Source: JBCDBY01 sp039182715 (lineage in GTDB: Bacteria > Planctomycetota > PLA2). From it: 14,073 nucleotides of DNA. The stretch spans positions 1-14,073 of the forward strand of contig JBCDBY010000102.1 of NCBI GenBank assembly GCA_039182715.1, in the 5' to 3' direction. The notes beneath the pieces were generated by a model. That model saw nothing but the letters and a program-made list of their open reading frames with translations. It made no database searches and had not been told where the DNA came from. Shown here piece after piece: positions 8,529 through 14,073 of this stretch (position 1 is its first letter; each line of letters starts with the position of its first letter). Position numbers and translations under genes: made by a program.

Positions 8529-8896
8529 CGCTCCGTCCACACGCGGCCGGCCGGATGGATCCAGCGCATCTCCACGGTCACCGGCGCGGCCGGCGTGCCG
8601 AGTGCGCGCGCGTACCCGGCGAGGCGCTGCTCGAACTCCTCGACGCTCAGGTAGTGCGGCGTGACCGCGGCCCAGCCGTCGGGTCGTACGTTTCGCCAGA
8701 ACCGCCCGAACGCCGGCAGCGGCTCGCCGTCGCGGCGCACGGTGAGTTCGCCGTGCGGATCGAACGTGCCGAACATGCCCCACGAGTTGCGCGTGGTCCG
8801 GTGCCGGAAGTGCGGCACGTCGAACTTCAGCAGAAAGGGCACGACGAGCTGGAAACCCAGCCAGATCGCGATCGCGATGCGCGCCCCCTTCGACAT
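8513..8896 (-). CDS. Membrane-anchored protein of unknown function, partner of the HTTM-like gene
   Basis: A 127-residue protein with one N-terminal hydrophobic helix (residues 6-24) and a soluble remainder of about 100 residues rich in Trp, Arg and Pro, containing NSWGMFGTFDPHG. No family recognised. Longer HTTM proteins carry a soluble domain after the membrane part. This gene, overlapping the HTTM-like gene by 16 bp, may be a detached equivalent of that domain or a subunit of the same complex; that is inference from position. It is the first gene of the leftward operon, and its ATG faces the metallo-beta-lactamase gene across a 51-bp gap that must hold both promoters. Confidence 0.72.
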   Translation of the reverse strand: MSKGARIAIAIWLGFQLVVPFLLKFDVPHFRHRTTRNSWGMFGTFDPHGELTVRRDGEPLPAFGRFWRNVRPDGWAAVTPHYLSVEEFEQRLAGYARALGTPAAPVTVEMRWIHPAGRVWTERWPDD

Positions 8897-8947
8897 TGCG
8901 CGCAGCCTACCGGAATCCCCGAGCTGCCCGGCGTATAGGATCACACC
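8897..8947. promoter_or_regulatory. Divergent intergenic promoter region
   Basis: This 51-bp gap separates the leftward efflux operon from the rightward hydrolase gene. On the plus strand TATAGGAT (8934-8941) resembles a -10 box about 8 nt before the ATG at 8948. That would give a nearly leaderless transcript, while the AGGA within it could instead act as a ribosome site. No convincing -35 is seen for either direction, and no clear operator palindrome. Confidence 0.35.
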
Positions 8948-9949
8948 ATGACTTCGCCCTGCTGCTCCCGCCGGAACTTCCTCGGTCTCTCCTGCTCCGG
9001 CTACCTCGCCTTCGCCTGGGGCGCCGCCGTTCTCGGCGCCAAGCAGGCCTTCGCGCAGGAGGCGTCCGCGCGCAAGCGCGTCGCGAAGGAGTCGTGGAGC
9101 TACATCGAGAGGCTCTCGGACGGGCTGTACGCCAATATCTCCACGCCCTTCAAGCCGGGTGGCGGCGTCGATCCGACGACGTTCTCCAACGGCGGCATCA
9201 TCGCCGGCAAGGAGCGCGTCGTCGTCATCGAGGGGTTCAACACGACCAAAGGTGCGGCGTGGCAAGCGGAAGCGGCCAAGGAGTACGCGGGCAAGTACCC
9301 GACGCACGTCGTGCTGACGCACTTCCATCCCGACCACTCGAACGGCCTCGCCGGCTACCAGCGCGGCGCGGAGAGTCCGGCGATCATCTCGACGGCAAAG
9401 ACGCGCGAGCTGGTGATCGAGGTCAACACGAAGGTCGAGCCGACCGAAGGCGGCATGGTGCGCGCCAACCCGCTGCGCGCGCCCGACGCGGTCCTCGCGA
9501 ACGACGCGCAGCCGGTGACCGTCGACCTCGGCGGTCGCTCCGTCCGGCTGGTCACCCGTCGCGGCCATACGCCGAGCGACGTGACGATCGAGATGGACGA
9601 CCCGCGCGTGGTCTTCTGCGGCGACCTCTTCTTCAACGGGCTCTTCCCCTTCTACGGCCACGCGACGCCGACGGTGCTGCGCAAGCAGGTCGGCCAGCTG
9701 TACGAGGAGAAGTTCGACATGTACGTGCCGGGCCACGGACCGGTGACCGACGCCAAGGGGCTCAAGCGCTACATGGAGCTGCTCGACCACGTCGAGGCGG
9801 CGGCGCGCAAGGCGATCGAGGCGGGCACGCCCGCGGCGGAGGCGTGGAAGAGCTACGTCATCCCCGAAAGCATGGGGACCTGGACGAAGTTCCGACCCGA
9901 CGTCTACCGCTTCGGCTTCGAGGCGTGGGAGCGCGAGCTGAAGAAATAA
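8948..9949 (+). CDS. Tat-exported metallo-beta-lactamase-fold hydrolase
   Basis: A 333-residue MBL-fold enzyme, predicted to be periplasmic. It starts with a twin-arginine signal (SRRNFLG at 7-13, hydrophobic stretch, AFA|QEA-type cleavage near residue 37). The zinc-binding set of the fold is complete: THFHPDH (H125, H127, D129, H130), GHTPSD (H207), CGD (D226) and PGHGP (H263). The region after 230 has a substrate-loop style insert (FFNGLFPFYGHATP). The subfamily looks like the stand-alone SoxH/quinoprotein-relay-like hydrolases rather than a proven antibiotic beta-lactamase; substrate unknown. It is monocistronic or first in its unit, followed after 53 bp by a separate promoter. AGGA lies 8 nt before the ATG. 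Confidence 0.93.
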   Translation: MTSPCCSRRNFLGLSCSGYLAFAWGAAVLGAKQAFAQEASARKRVAKESWSYIERLSDGLYANISTPFKPGGGVDPTTFSNGGIIAGKERVVVIEGFNTTKGAAWQAEAAKEYAGKYPTHVVLTHFHPDHSNGLAGYQRGAESPAIISTAKTRELVIEVNTKVEPTEGGMVRANPLRAPDAVLANDAQPVTVDLGGRSVRLVTRRGHTPSDVTIEMDDPRVVFCGDLFFNGLFPFYGHATPTVLRKQVGQLYEEKFDMYVPGHGPVTDAKGLKRYMELLDHVEAAARKAIEAGTPAAEAWKSYVIPESMGTWTKFRPDVYRFGFEAWERELKK

Positions 9950-9962
9950 TCCGGGCGCGCGG

Positions 9963-9990
9963 TTGACGCGGGTGCTCCCGCCGATACTTT
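9963..9990 (+). promoter_or_regulatory. Probable sigma70-type promoter of the membrane protein-regulator unit
   Basis: TTGACG (9963-9968) is a strong -35 match, and TACTTT (9985-9990) a fair -10, separated by 16 bp. The -10 lies inside the left arm of the palindrome at 9984-10004. A start point about 7 nt further on would fall only about 6 nt before the ATG at 10003, so the message would be almost leaderless. A small hairpin sequence, GCGGG-TGCT-CCCGC (9968-9981), fills the spacer; it has no T-run and is not a terminator. Confidence 0.55.
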
Positions 9991-10004
9991 GTGGTGCAAA
10001 GCAT
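9984..10004. promoter_or_regulatory. Palindromic operator 1 (ATACTTTG-N5-CAAAGCAT)
   Basis: A 21-bp inverted repeat with 8-bp arms that match at 7 of 8 positions and a 5-bp spacer. It covers the presumed -10 element and runs into the ATG of the membrane protein gene. An almost identical site stands at 10916-10936 before the next unit. Position and symmetry fit a repressor site for the winged-helix regulator encoded at 10532-10870 (inference). Confidence 0.7.
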
Positions 10005-10539
10005 GCGGGAACTCGACCACGCCCTCGACCAGATTCGCGAGATTCGCAGCGACCTCGAGCGGGCGCGCGTCTACCGCGGCTATCGCGCCGGCCCGACCGC
10101 CGTCACCTCGGCGCTGGCGGCCGGCACCGGATGGCTGCAAGTCGTGGCCAACCCGCCGCTGCACGCGGTGCTCGCGCTCTGGATCGCCTGCGCCGTCGCG
10201 TCCGCCGCCGTGATCGGCGCCTCGATGCTGCGGCGTCCGTCGCCCCGCACGCGGGAAGCGCTGCGCTGCCTCGCCTGGCCGGTGCTCGCCGGCGCGCTCG
10301 TCACGGTGGCGCTCTTCGACCGCGCACCGGAGCTCTTGCCGGGACTGTGGCAGATCTTCTACGCACTCGCCCTCTTCGCGTCGCTGCGGCTGCTGCCGCG
10401 CGGCACGATTCTCGTCGCGCTCTTCTTCCTCACGTCCGGCTTGCTCGTGCTCGGCTCGACGACGGCGCTCGCCATGGCGGTCCCCTTCGCCGGCGGCCAG
10501 CTCGTCGCCGCCTGGCTGCTGGACCGAAGCCATGGATGA
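10003..10539 (+). CDS. Small polytopic membrane protein cotranscribed with winged-helix regulator
   Basis: A 178-residue protein with a charged, helical N-terminus (residues 1-29, containing IREIRSDLERARVYRGY) followed by about five hydrophobic segments (near 36-50, 54-76, 89-105, 113-131, 135-172). No enzymatic motif is seen. Membrane proteins with this N-terminal style occur directly upstream of PF13601-type regulators in many bacteria (from memory), and the pair overlaps here by 8 bp. Role unknown; it may be a sensor or the regulated membrane function. The ATG at 10003 touches the operator; an in-frame GTG at 9991 would add four residues but lies inside the palindrome. No ribosome site precedes either, in keeping with a leaderless message. 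Confidence 0.82.
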   Translation: MRELDHALDQIREIRSDLERARVYRGYRAGPTAVTSALAAGTGWLQVVANPPLHAVLALWIACAVASAAVIGASMLRRPSPRTREALRCLAWPVLAGALVTVALFDRAPELLPGLWQIFYALALFASLRLLPRGTILVALFFLTSGLLVLGSTTALAMAVPFAGGQLVAAWLLDRSHG

Positions 10540-10870
10540 GTCGGGACGCTACGCCTACGAGGGACTCGCGCGCGTCATGCATGAACGGGCGCGGCTATCG
10601 ATCCTGACCGCACTCGCCGCGCATCCCGACGGTCTGCTCTTCCCCGACCTGAAGGAGCTATGCGCGCTGACCGACGGCAACCTTGCGCGCCATCTGCAGG
10701 TCCTCAAGGAGGCGGGCCTCGCGGAGACGTGGAAGCGTTCACGCGCGACGCTCTGCCGCCTGACGCCGGACGGACGCGCGCAGTTCGACGCCTACCTGGC
10801 GGAGCTCGAGCGCGTCGTGCGGGACGCCCAGCCCGATCCCGACGGACGTCCCGGCCTTGCGCCGGGATAG
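10532..10870 (+). CDS. Winged-helix transcriptional regulator, PF13601 (HTH_34) type
   Basis: A 112-residue DNA-binding protein of the ArsR/MarR-like winged-helix group. Family marks are HERARLSIL (17-25), the recognition-helix region LTDGNLARHLQVLKEAGL (46-63), a basic wing around KRSR (68-71) and LTPDGRAQFDAYL (77-89). No Cys-rich metal-sensing site is apparent. The start overlaps the end of the membrane protein gene by 8 bp, so the two are translated together. It is the obvious candidate to bind the two ATACTTTG palindromes flanking its own unit: one would give autoregulation, the other control of the radical SAM unit. The family assignment is confident; ligand and direction of control are not visible. 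Confidence 0.93.
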   Translation: MDESGRYAYEGLARVMHERARLSILTALAAHPDGLLFPDLKELCALTDGNLARHLQVLKEAGLAETWKRSRATLCRLTPDGRAQFDAYLAELERVVRDAQPDPDGRPGLAPG

Positions 10871-10878
10871 CCGCTCCC

Positions 10879-10914
10879 TTTTTTTGGCCCTCTTTTTGGC
10901 CCTTTTTTTGGCCC
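10879..10914. repeat. Three tandem copies of a 12-bp T-tract/GGCCC repeat
   Basis: Three head-to-tail units of TTTTTTTGGCCC: units 1 and 3 (10879-10890, 10903-10914) are identical, and unit 2 (10891-10902) has one change (T to C at its second base). The array starts 8 bp after the regulator stop and ends 1 bp before operator 2, so it occupies the -35/upstream region of the radical SAM unit. T-tracts spaced about one helical turn apart could bend DNA or aid polymerase binding. It could also be a replication-slippage array. Confidence 0.85.
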
Positions 10915-10915
10915 C

Positions 10916-10936
10916 ATACTTTGCGATACAAAGTTT
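10916..10936. promoter_or_regulatory. Palindromic operator 2 (ATACTTTG-N5-CAAAGTTT)
   Basis: A 21-bp inverted repeat, 7 of 8 arm positions paired, with the inner six (ACTTTG/CAAAGT) perfect and a 5-bp spacer (CGATA). The left arm is identical to that of operator 1. It contains TACTTT (10917-10922), a possible -10, and ends 2 bp before the ATG at 10939. No clear -35 is seen; the T-tract repeat lies in that place. It probably controls the three-gene unit downstream. Confidence 0.72.
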
Positions 10937-10938
10937 CC

Positions 10939-11202
10939 ATGCGCATTCTCGAACCCCATCACCTCGCCGGCGGCGCGACGTCGGAAGCGCGCGTGGCCCG
11001 CGCCGCTCTGCGCGCCTCGATCGAAATCGTCATCCTCGTCGGCACGTCCGGCCCCGCGTGGAGCGCGCGCAAGCCTCGGCTGCGCGTCGATCAACCCGAC
11101 GAACTGCGCCCGGACTGGCTGCGGGGGCGCGGTACCGTCGGCATCGTCGCCCGGCCGCGCGATCTCGCCCTCGTACGCCGTGCGCTGGAGCGCATGCCGT
11201 GA
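10939..11202 (+). CDS. Small protein resembling the C-terminal segment of IspH; function unknown
   Basis: An 87-residue protein. From about residue 28 on, IVILVGTSG, VDQPDEL, PDWLRG, TVGIVA and a closing helix LVRRALERM follow, in the same order and spacing, the last third of 4-hydroxy-3-methylbut-2-enyl diphosphate reductase (VVGSxNSSN, IDDxxEI, xWLxG, VGVTAGASAP, LVxxVIxxL). The substrate-contacting Ser/Asn/Thr residues and all cluster cysteines are absent (IVARPRD where GASAP would be), and the NSSN loop is shortened, so it cannot be an IspH enzyme. This likeness was seen by eye only. The ATG lies 2 bp after operator 2, without a ribosome site. The TGA overlaps the GTG of the radical SAM gene (GTGA), so the two are probably coupled. 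It may be a chance likeness or a small partner domain. Confidence 0.6.
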   Translation: MRILEPHHLAGGATSEARVARAALRASIEIVILVGTSGPAWSARKPRLRVDQPDELRPDWLRGRGTVGIVARPRDLALVRRALERMP

Positions 11203-12692
11203 AGCGTTTCCTGCCGCGCGACATGACCGAGGCGCCGCCTCTCGACCCGCACCACCAGCCGTCCGCGCTCCGGCGCCGCCACGCGCTGCTCGTCAATCCG
11301 TTCTATCCCAAGGACCCGCACGCGAGCTTCGGCAAGCACGTGCTCACGCCCAGCCTCGCGCTCACCAGCATCGCGGGCGCGACGCCGGAGCCGTGGACGG
11401 TCGAGTACTGGGACGAAAACCTGCTGCAGGGCCCGCCGCCGTGCGACCCGGTCCCGGAGGTGGTCGGCATCACGGTGCACCTCACCTTCGCCGAGCGCGC
11501 CTACGAGCTCGCGCGCTGGTATCGCGCGCGCGGGGCCATCGTCGTGCTCGGTGGACTGCACGCGACGAGCAACCCGGAGGAAGTCGCGCCGCACGCCGAC
11601 GCGATCGCGATCGGCGAAGGCGTGCAGCTCTGGCCGGAGATCCTGCGCGACGTGGAGCGGCGTGCGCTGCAGCCGGTCTACCGCGGCAGCTATCGCCGTC
11701 CCTATCGCGACGACCCCGCGCCGTGCCGCCGCATTCTCGACCCCGACTGCTTCCTCACGACGACGAGCATGATCGCGACGCGCGGCTGCCACAACCGGTG
11801 CGGGTTCTGTTATCTCGCGACCGAAGGACTGCACGTGCCGTATCACATGCGCGACCCGTCGCAGGTCGCCGCCGAAATTCGCGCCGACCGGCAGCCCTAC
11901 GTCGTCTTCGTCGACAACAACCTCGGCTCGAAACCGGATTACCTGTTCCGGCTGTGCGCTGCGCTCGAACCGCTGGAGATCATCTGGAGCGCGGCGGTCA
12001 CCATCGACGTCACGGACGATCCGGCGCTCGTGCGCGCGATGGCGCGCTCGGGCTGCACCGGTGTCTTCGTCGGCCTCGAAACGCTCTCCGACGCCAACCT
12101 GGAAGCGGCGCGCAAGAAGACGCCGCGTGTGGAGGACTACGCGCGGCGGGTGGCGCTGCTGCACGAGCACGGCATCCAGGTCAACGGCAGCTTCGTGCTC
12201 GGGTTCGACGAGGACGGGCCCGACGTCTTCGCGCGCACCGTGGCGTGGATCGAGGAGCAGCGGCTGGAGTGCGCGACCTTCCACATCCTCACGCCCTACC
12301 CGCGCACGCCGCTCTTCCGGCAGATGGAGCGCGAGGGGCGCATCCTGCACCGCGACTGGTCGCGCTACGACACGTCGCACGTCGTCTTTCGCCCAAAGAA
12401 CATGACGGTCGAGCAGCTCGAGGAGGGCTACGCCTGGTGCTACGACCAGCTCTTCTCGCACGCGTCGATCTGGCGGCGCCGCCCGCGGGACGTGCGCGCG
12501 GTGCCGGCCTATCTCGCGATGTGCTACCTCTACAAGCGCTCGAACCGCTTCTGGCATCTGCTCATCCGACGGCGCTGGACCGCACGCGCGTGGCGGCCGC
12601 TGGTCGAGATCACGCGGCGACGACACCTGCGCTTCCGCCGGCGGTTCGAACCGGAACGCATCGCCCCGAGCGTCATCTCGGCCGGGGTATGA
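11199..12692 (+). CDS. B12-binding-type radical SAM enzyme (class B-like)
   Basis: A 497-residue radical SAM protein. An N-terminal cobalamin-binding-type Rossmann domain (about 28-150; LLVNPFYP, GITVHLT, VVLGGLHATSNPEE, IGEG) carries no visible DxHxxG lower-ligand motif, as is usual for this class. The radical SAM core (about 188-400) has CHNRCGFC with cluster cysteines C197, C201 and C204, then VFVDNN (236-241) and GLETL (292-296). The C-terminal part (about 400-497) is Arg/Trp-rich and partly hydrophobic, as in lipid- or tetrapyrrole-modifying relatives such as BchE- and hopanoid-type enzymes. The reaction could be a methylation or ring change; substrate not deducible. The GTG start overlaps the previous stop; an ATG at 11223 is a weaker alternative. 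Its stop overlaps the next start (ATGA). Confidence 0.92.
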   Translation: MKRFLPRDMTEAPPLDPHHQPSALRRRHALLVNPFYPKDPHASFGKHVLTPSLALTSIAGATPEPWTVEYWDENLLQGPPPCDPVPEVVGITVHLTFAERAYELARWYRARGAIVVLGGLHATSNPEEVAPHADAIAIGEGVQLWPEILRDVERRALQPVYRGSYRRPYRDDPAPCRRILDPDCFLTTTSMIATRGCHNRCGFCYLATEGLHVPYHMRDPSQVAAEIRADRQPYVVFVDNNLGSKPDYLFRLCAALEPLEIIWSAAVTIDVTDDPALVRAMARSGCTGVFVGLETLSDANLEAARKKTPRVEDYARRVALLHEHGIQVNGSFVLGFDEDGPDVFARTVAWIEEQRLECATFHILTPYPRTPLFRQMEREGRILHRDWSRYDTSHVVFRPKNMTVEQLEEGYAWCYDQLFSHASIWRRRPRDVRAVPAYLAMCYLYKRSNRFWHLLIRRRWTARAWRPLVEITRRRHLRFRRRFEPERIAPSVISAGV

Positions 12693-13432
12693 AGCAATCT
12701 TGCGTTATACTGAGGGTCGTGGGTATCTCGGTTCCGGAACGACTTCGACGCGGCCTCAAGGTCGGCGAGGACGGCCTGCACACGTGGGACCTCGCGCAGG
12801 TCCCTGCGGTCATCGAGGCGGCCCGCGCCGAGGGACTCGCGAATCTCGGCGGCACGCCTCACCTGCGCATCGAAGCGGACGCGGCTCCGATGCACGCGCT
12901 CCGCTGGGCGCCCGAGGCGCAGGCCGACGACGAGACCTGGTCGACCTTCGTGCATCGCAGCGCCAGCGAAGCGAAGCAGCGTTTTCGCGCGCGCTGCGAA
13001 GAGGAGCAGCTGCGGTCCGCGGCACGCGGCGTCCGTTTCGCGCGCGCGCACCCGATCGAGCCGCTGCGCGACGTGCGCGCGGTGCTGCAGTTCGCCGGCG
13101 CCGACGGCGCACCGTTCCCGCCCATTCCGGCTCCGCCGGAGCGGCGACCGCGGCGCACGTGGGGCTGGTACCTCCTGCCCCCGCTCACGTTCCTGCTGAC
13201 GTTTACCGGAGCGCTGGCGAGTCCGATGATCGGCGGTCCGCTCTTCGTCTTCTCCGTCTTCGCCTGCCTGATGGCGACGCTCGACCTGCTCTTCTGGGAC
13301 CCCGAGGTGAACTGGCCCGGGCGCATCGTGCTGGCGACCTGGAACGTCGGGGCGCTGATGCTGGTCTTCAAGATCGCCACCGACCCGGAGTTTCTCGCGT
13401 TCCTGCTGCGAGTCGCGAGCGGCGAGCAGTAG
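12689..13432 (+). CDS. Membrane protein of unknown function, last gene of radical SAM unit
   Basis: A 247-residue protein without a recognised family. Residues about 13-65 (PERLRRGLKVGEDGL, TWDL, PAVIEAARAEGL) look like a small folded domain. Residues 70-140 are charged, and a Pro/Arg-rich linker (141-157) leads to three hydrophobic segments (about 159-178, 180-203, 212-229). The ATG overlaps the radical SAM stop (ATGA), implying coupling. An alternative is the in-frame GTG at 12719, preceded by a TATACT sequence (12706-12711) that could be an internal -10; the ATG is preferred because of the overlap. The large cytoplasmic part suggests a membrane-bound adaptor or modifying factor, but this is a guess. 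Confidence 0.78.
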   Translation: MKQSCVILRVVGISVPERLRRGLKVGEDGLHTWDLAQVPAVIEAARAEGLANLGGTPHLRIEADAAPMHALRWAPEAQADDETWSTFVHRSASEAKQRFRARCEEEQLRSAARGVRFARAHPIEPLRDVRAVLQFAGADGAPFPPIPAPPERRPRRTWGWYLLPPLTFLLTFTGALASPMIGGPLFVFSVFACLMATLDLLFWDPEVNWPGRIVLATWNVGALMLVFKIATDPEFLAFLLRVASGEQ

Positions 13433-13449
13433 CGGATAAGAGATACCAG

Positions 13450-13905
13450 CTAGAGGTACCGAAGCGCGATCTCGATGGCGTGCTCGGGTGACTCCAGCCG
13501 AAAACGCGCGTCGTCGTAGCTCGGGATAAACGAAGGCGGCGGCCCGCTCACGTCGGCGCCCTCCTTCGGCATACCAATCAGGTTGGTGGCCAGCTTCCCG
13601 TCACCGTCCTCGTCGTGGCAGACCCAGACGGCGTACTCGCCGTAGGGAACGTCGTCAAAAACGACGGTGGCCTTCCCGTCGATGATCGTGAACGTCGCCG
13701 CGTGAAACGCCTTGTCGGCCTTGCCCGGGAATCCGTCCTTGCCGCGGTAGAGACGCGCCAGCACCTGCCCGTTGCCGTTGCGGAAGCCGGTGACGCGCGC
13801 GACGATGCGGCCCTCTCGCTGCTCTTCGGTGGGCTCGACCGGCTCCGGCGCGGGCGTCGACGGAGCACAGGCGACGAGGATCAGCAGTCCGGCCAGGGAA
13901 CGCAT
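13450..13905 (-). CDS. DUF2141 lipoprotein
   Basis: A 151-residue predicted lipoprotein: signal peptide with lipobox LVAC (Cys13), a Pro/Glu-rich linker (14-30) and a DUF2141 beta-sandwich (about 33-151). Family marks are the opening strand VARVTGFRNGNGQVLARLY, VPYGEYAVWVCHDEDGDG (87-102; the HDxDxDG part may bind a cation) and GMPKEG (111-116). Members are exported and usually of unknown role. It converges with the radical SAM unit across only 17 bp and follows another minus-strand gene after 9 bp, so it is probably second or later in an operon. No good ribosome site is seen. Confidence 0.92.
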   Translation of the reverse strand: MRSLAGLLILVACAPSTPAPEPVEPTEEQREGRIVARVTGFRNGNGQVLARLYRGKDGFPGKADKAFHAATFTIIDGKATVVFDDVPYGEYAVWVCHDEDGDGKLATNLIGMPKEGADVSGPPPSFIPSYDDARFRLESPEHAIEIALRYL

Positions 13906-13914
13906 GGGCGGAGT

Positions 13915-14073
13915 TTAGCTCTTGTCGTACGCCTGCTTCATCCACTTCTTGAGCTGCGCGTCGATGTCGCCCTTGGCTTCGACGCGCACGCGGTGCGAGC
14001 ACATGCCGCCCCACTCCTCCAACCGATCGCCGGCGGGGGGGGGCGTCAGGGGGCACCTTGGGCGCCAAAGTCT
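13915..14073 (-). CDS. C-terminal fragment of an unidentified protein (start beyond window, frame doubtful)
   Basis: The last 52 codons before a TAA, open to the window edge. The final ~37 residues (DRLEEWGGMCSHRVRV, IDAQLKKWMKQAYDKS) look like a genuine protein end, loosely like the C-terminus of DUF5655-type proteins (weak, from memory). The part before a nine-C run on this strand (14035-14043 on the plus strand) reads less naturally in this frame than in the neighbouring one (LAPKVPPDAPP); one extra C would join them. This points to a homopolymer error or a real frameshift. Confidence 0.5.
   Translation of the reverse strand, partial: RLWRPRCPLTPPPAGDRLEEWGGMCSHRVRVEAKGDIDAQLKKWMKQAYDKS

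Noticed and set aside
8948..9949. MBL-fold protein as an antibiotic-resistance beta-lactamase
   Set aside because: The zinc motif is shared by the whole fold superfamily. The Tat signal and overall sequence style fit other exported MBL hydrolases, and nothing points to beta-lactam turnover.
9968..9981. GCGGG-TGCT-CCCGC hairpin after the MBL gene as a terminator
   Set aside because: The stem is only 5 bp, there is no T-run, and it sits between a good -35 and -10, so a promoter spacer is the simpler reading.
10879..10914. T-tract repeat as an intrinsic terminator of the regulator unit
   Set aside because: The T-runs are separated by GGCCC and not preceded by a stable hairpin; the tandem 12-bp repeat explains the sequence better.
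12699..12721. Internal promoter and GTG start (TATACT, GAGGG, GTG) for the last membrane protein gene
   Set aside because: No -35 at proper distance, and GAGGG is too close to the GTG; the ATGA overlap at 12689 is a better start. Kept only as an alternative in that entry.
14055..14071. A third near-match to the operator (ACCTTG-N5-CAAAGT)
   Set aside because: It keeps the spacing and 11 of 12 inner arm bases, but lies inside apparent coding sequence at the window edge, lacks the outer arm bases and is not near a start codon. Chance cannot be excluded.

Overview
The window is about 14 kb of very GC-rich, gene-dense DNA from a Gram-negative bacterium. It has tripartite RND efflux, Lpp-type lipoboxes, a twin-arginine signal and an outer-membrane efflux protein. 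Base composition and gene style (B12-type radical SAM, HTTM protein, DUF2141 lipoprotein, many start/stop overlaps) suggest a Myxococcota/Desulfobacterota/Binatota-like environmental genome, but the sequence does not settle the taxonomy. No RNA gene, IS element, CRISPR array or gene-free stretch over 70 bp was seen.

Left part (1-8896, all minus strand): one long probable operon read right to left. It encodes a 127-aa membrane-anchored protein of unknown role, an HTTM-like polytopic membrane protein, a His-rich exported protein, a CusC/CzcC-like outer-membrane lipoprotein, a periplasmic adaptor with a His-rich tail and an unusual insert, a CusA/CzcA-family RND pump, a His-rich lipoprotein, and a metallophosphoesterase cut by the window edge. 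Several junctions are ATGA overlaps and the rest are short gaps. The core is a heavy-metal export machine across both membranes. Three separate components carry histidine-rich segments, and the usual copper methionines of the pump do not seem to be kept, so a divalent metal (Zn/Co/Ni/Cd) is favoured over Cu/Ag. No metal-responsive regulator lies in the window.

Centre (8948-9949, plus): a Tat-exported metallo-beta-lactamase-fold hydrolase, divergent from the efflux operon across a 51-bp gap.

Right-centre (9963-13432, plus): two adjacent units that share a palindromic site, ATACTTTG-N5-CAAAG. Unit 1 is a membrane protein plus a PF13601-type (HTH_34) winged-helix regulator. Unit 2 is an 87-aa protein resembling the C-terminal end of IspH, a B12-binding-type radical SAM enzyme and a 247-aa membrane protein, all start/stop overlapped. 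A three-copy perfect-register 12-bp repeat lies just upstream of the second site. In both units the palindrome covers the likely -10 region and almost touches the start codon, which suggests leaderless transcripts repressed by the local regulator. This is the best candidate here for an undescribed system.

Right end (13450-14073, minus): a DUF2141 lipoprotein and the 3' end of another gene whose frame appears broken at a nine-G run near the window edge.
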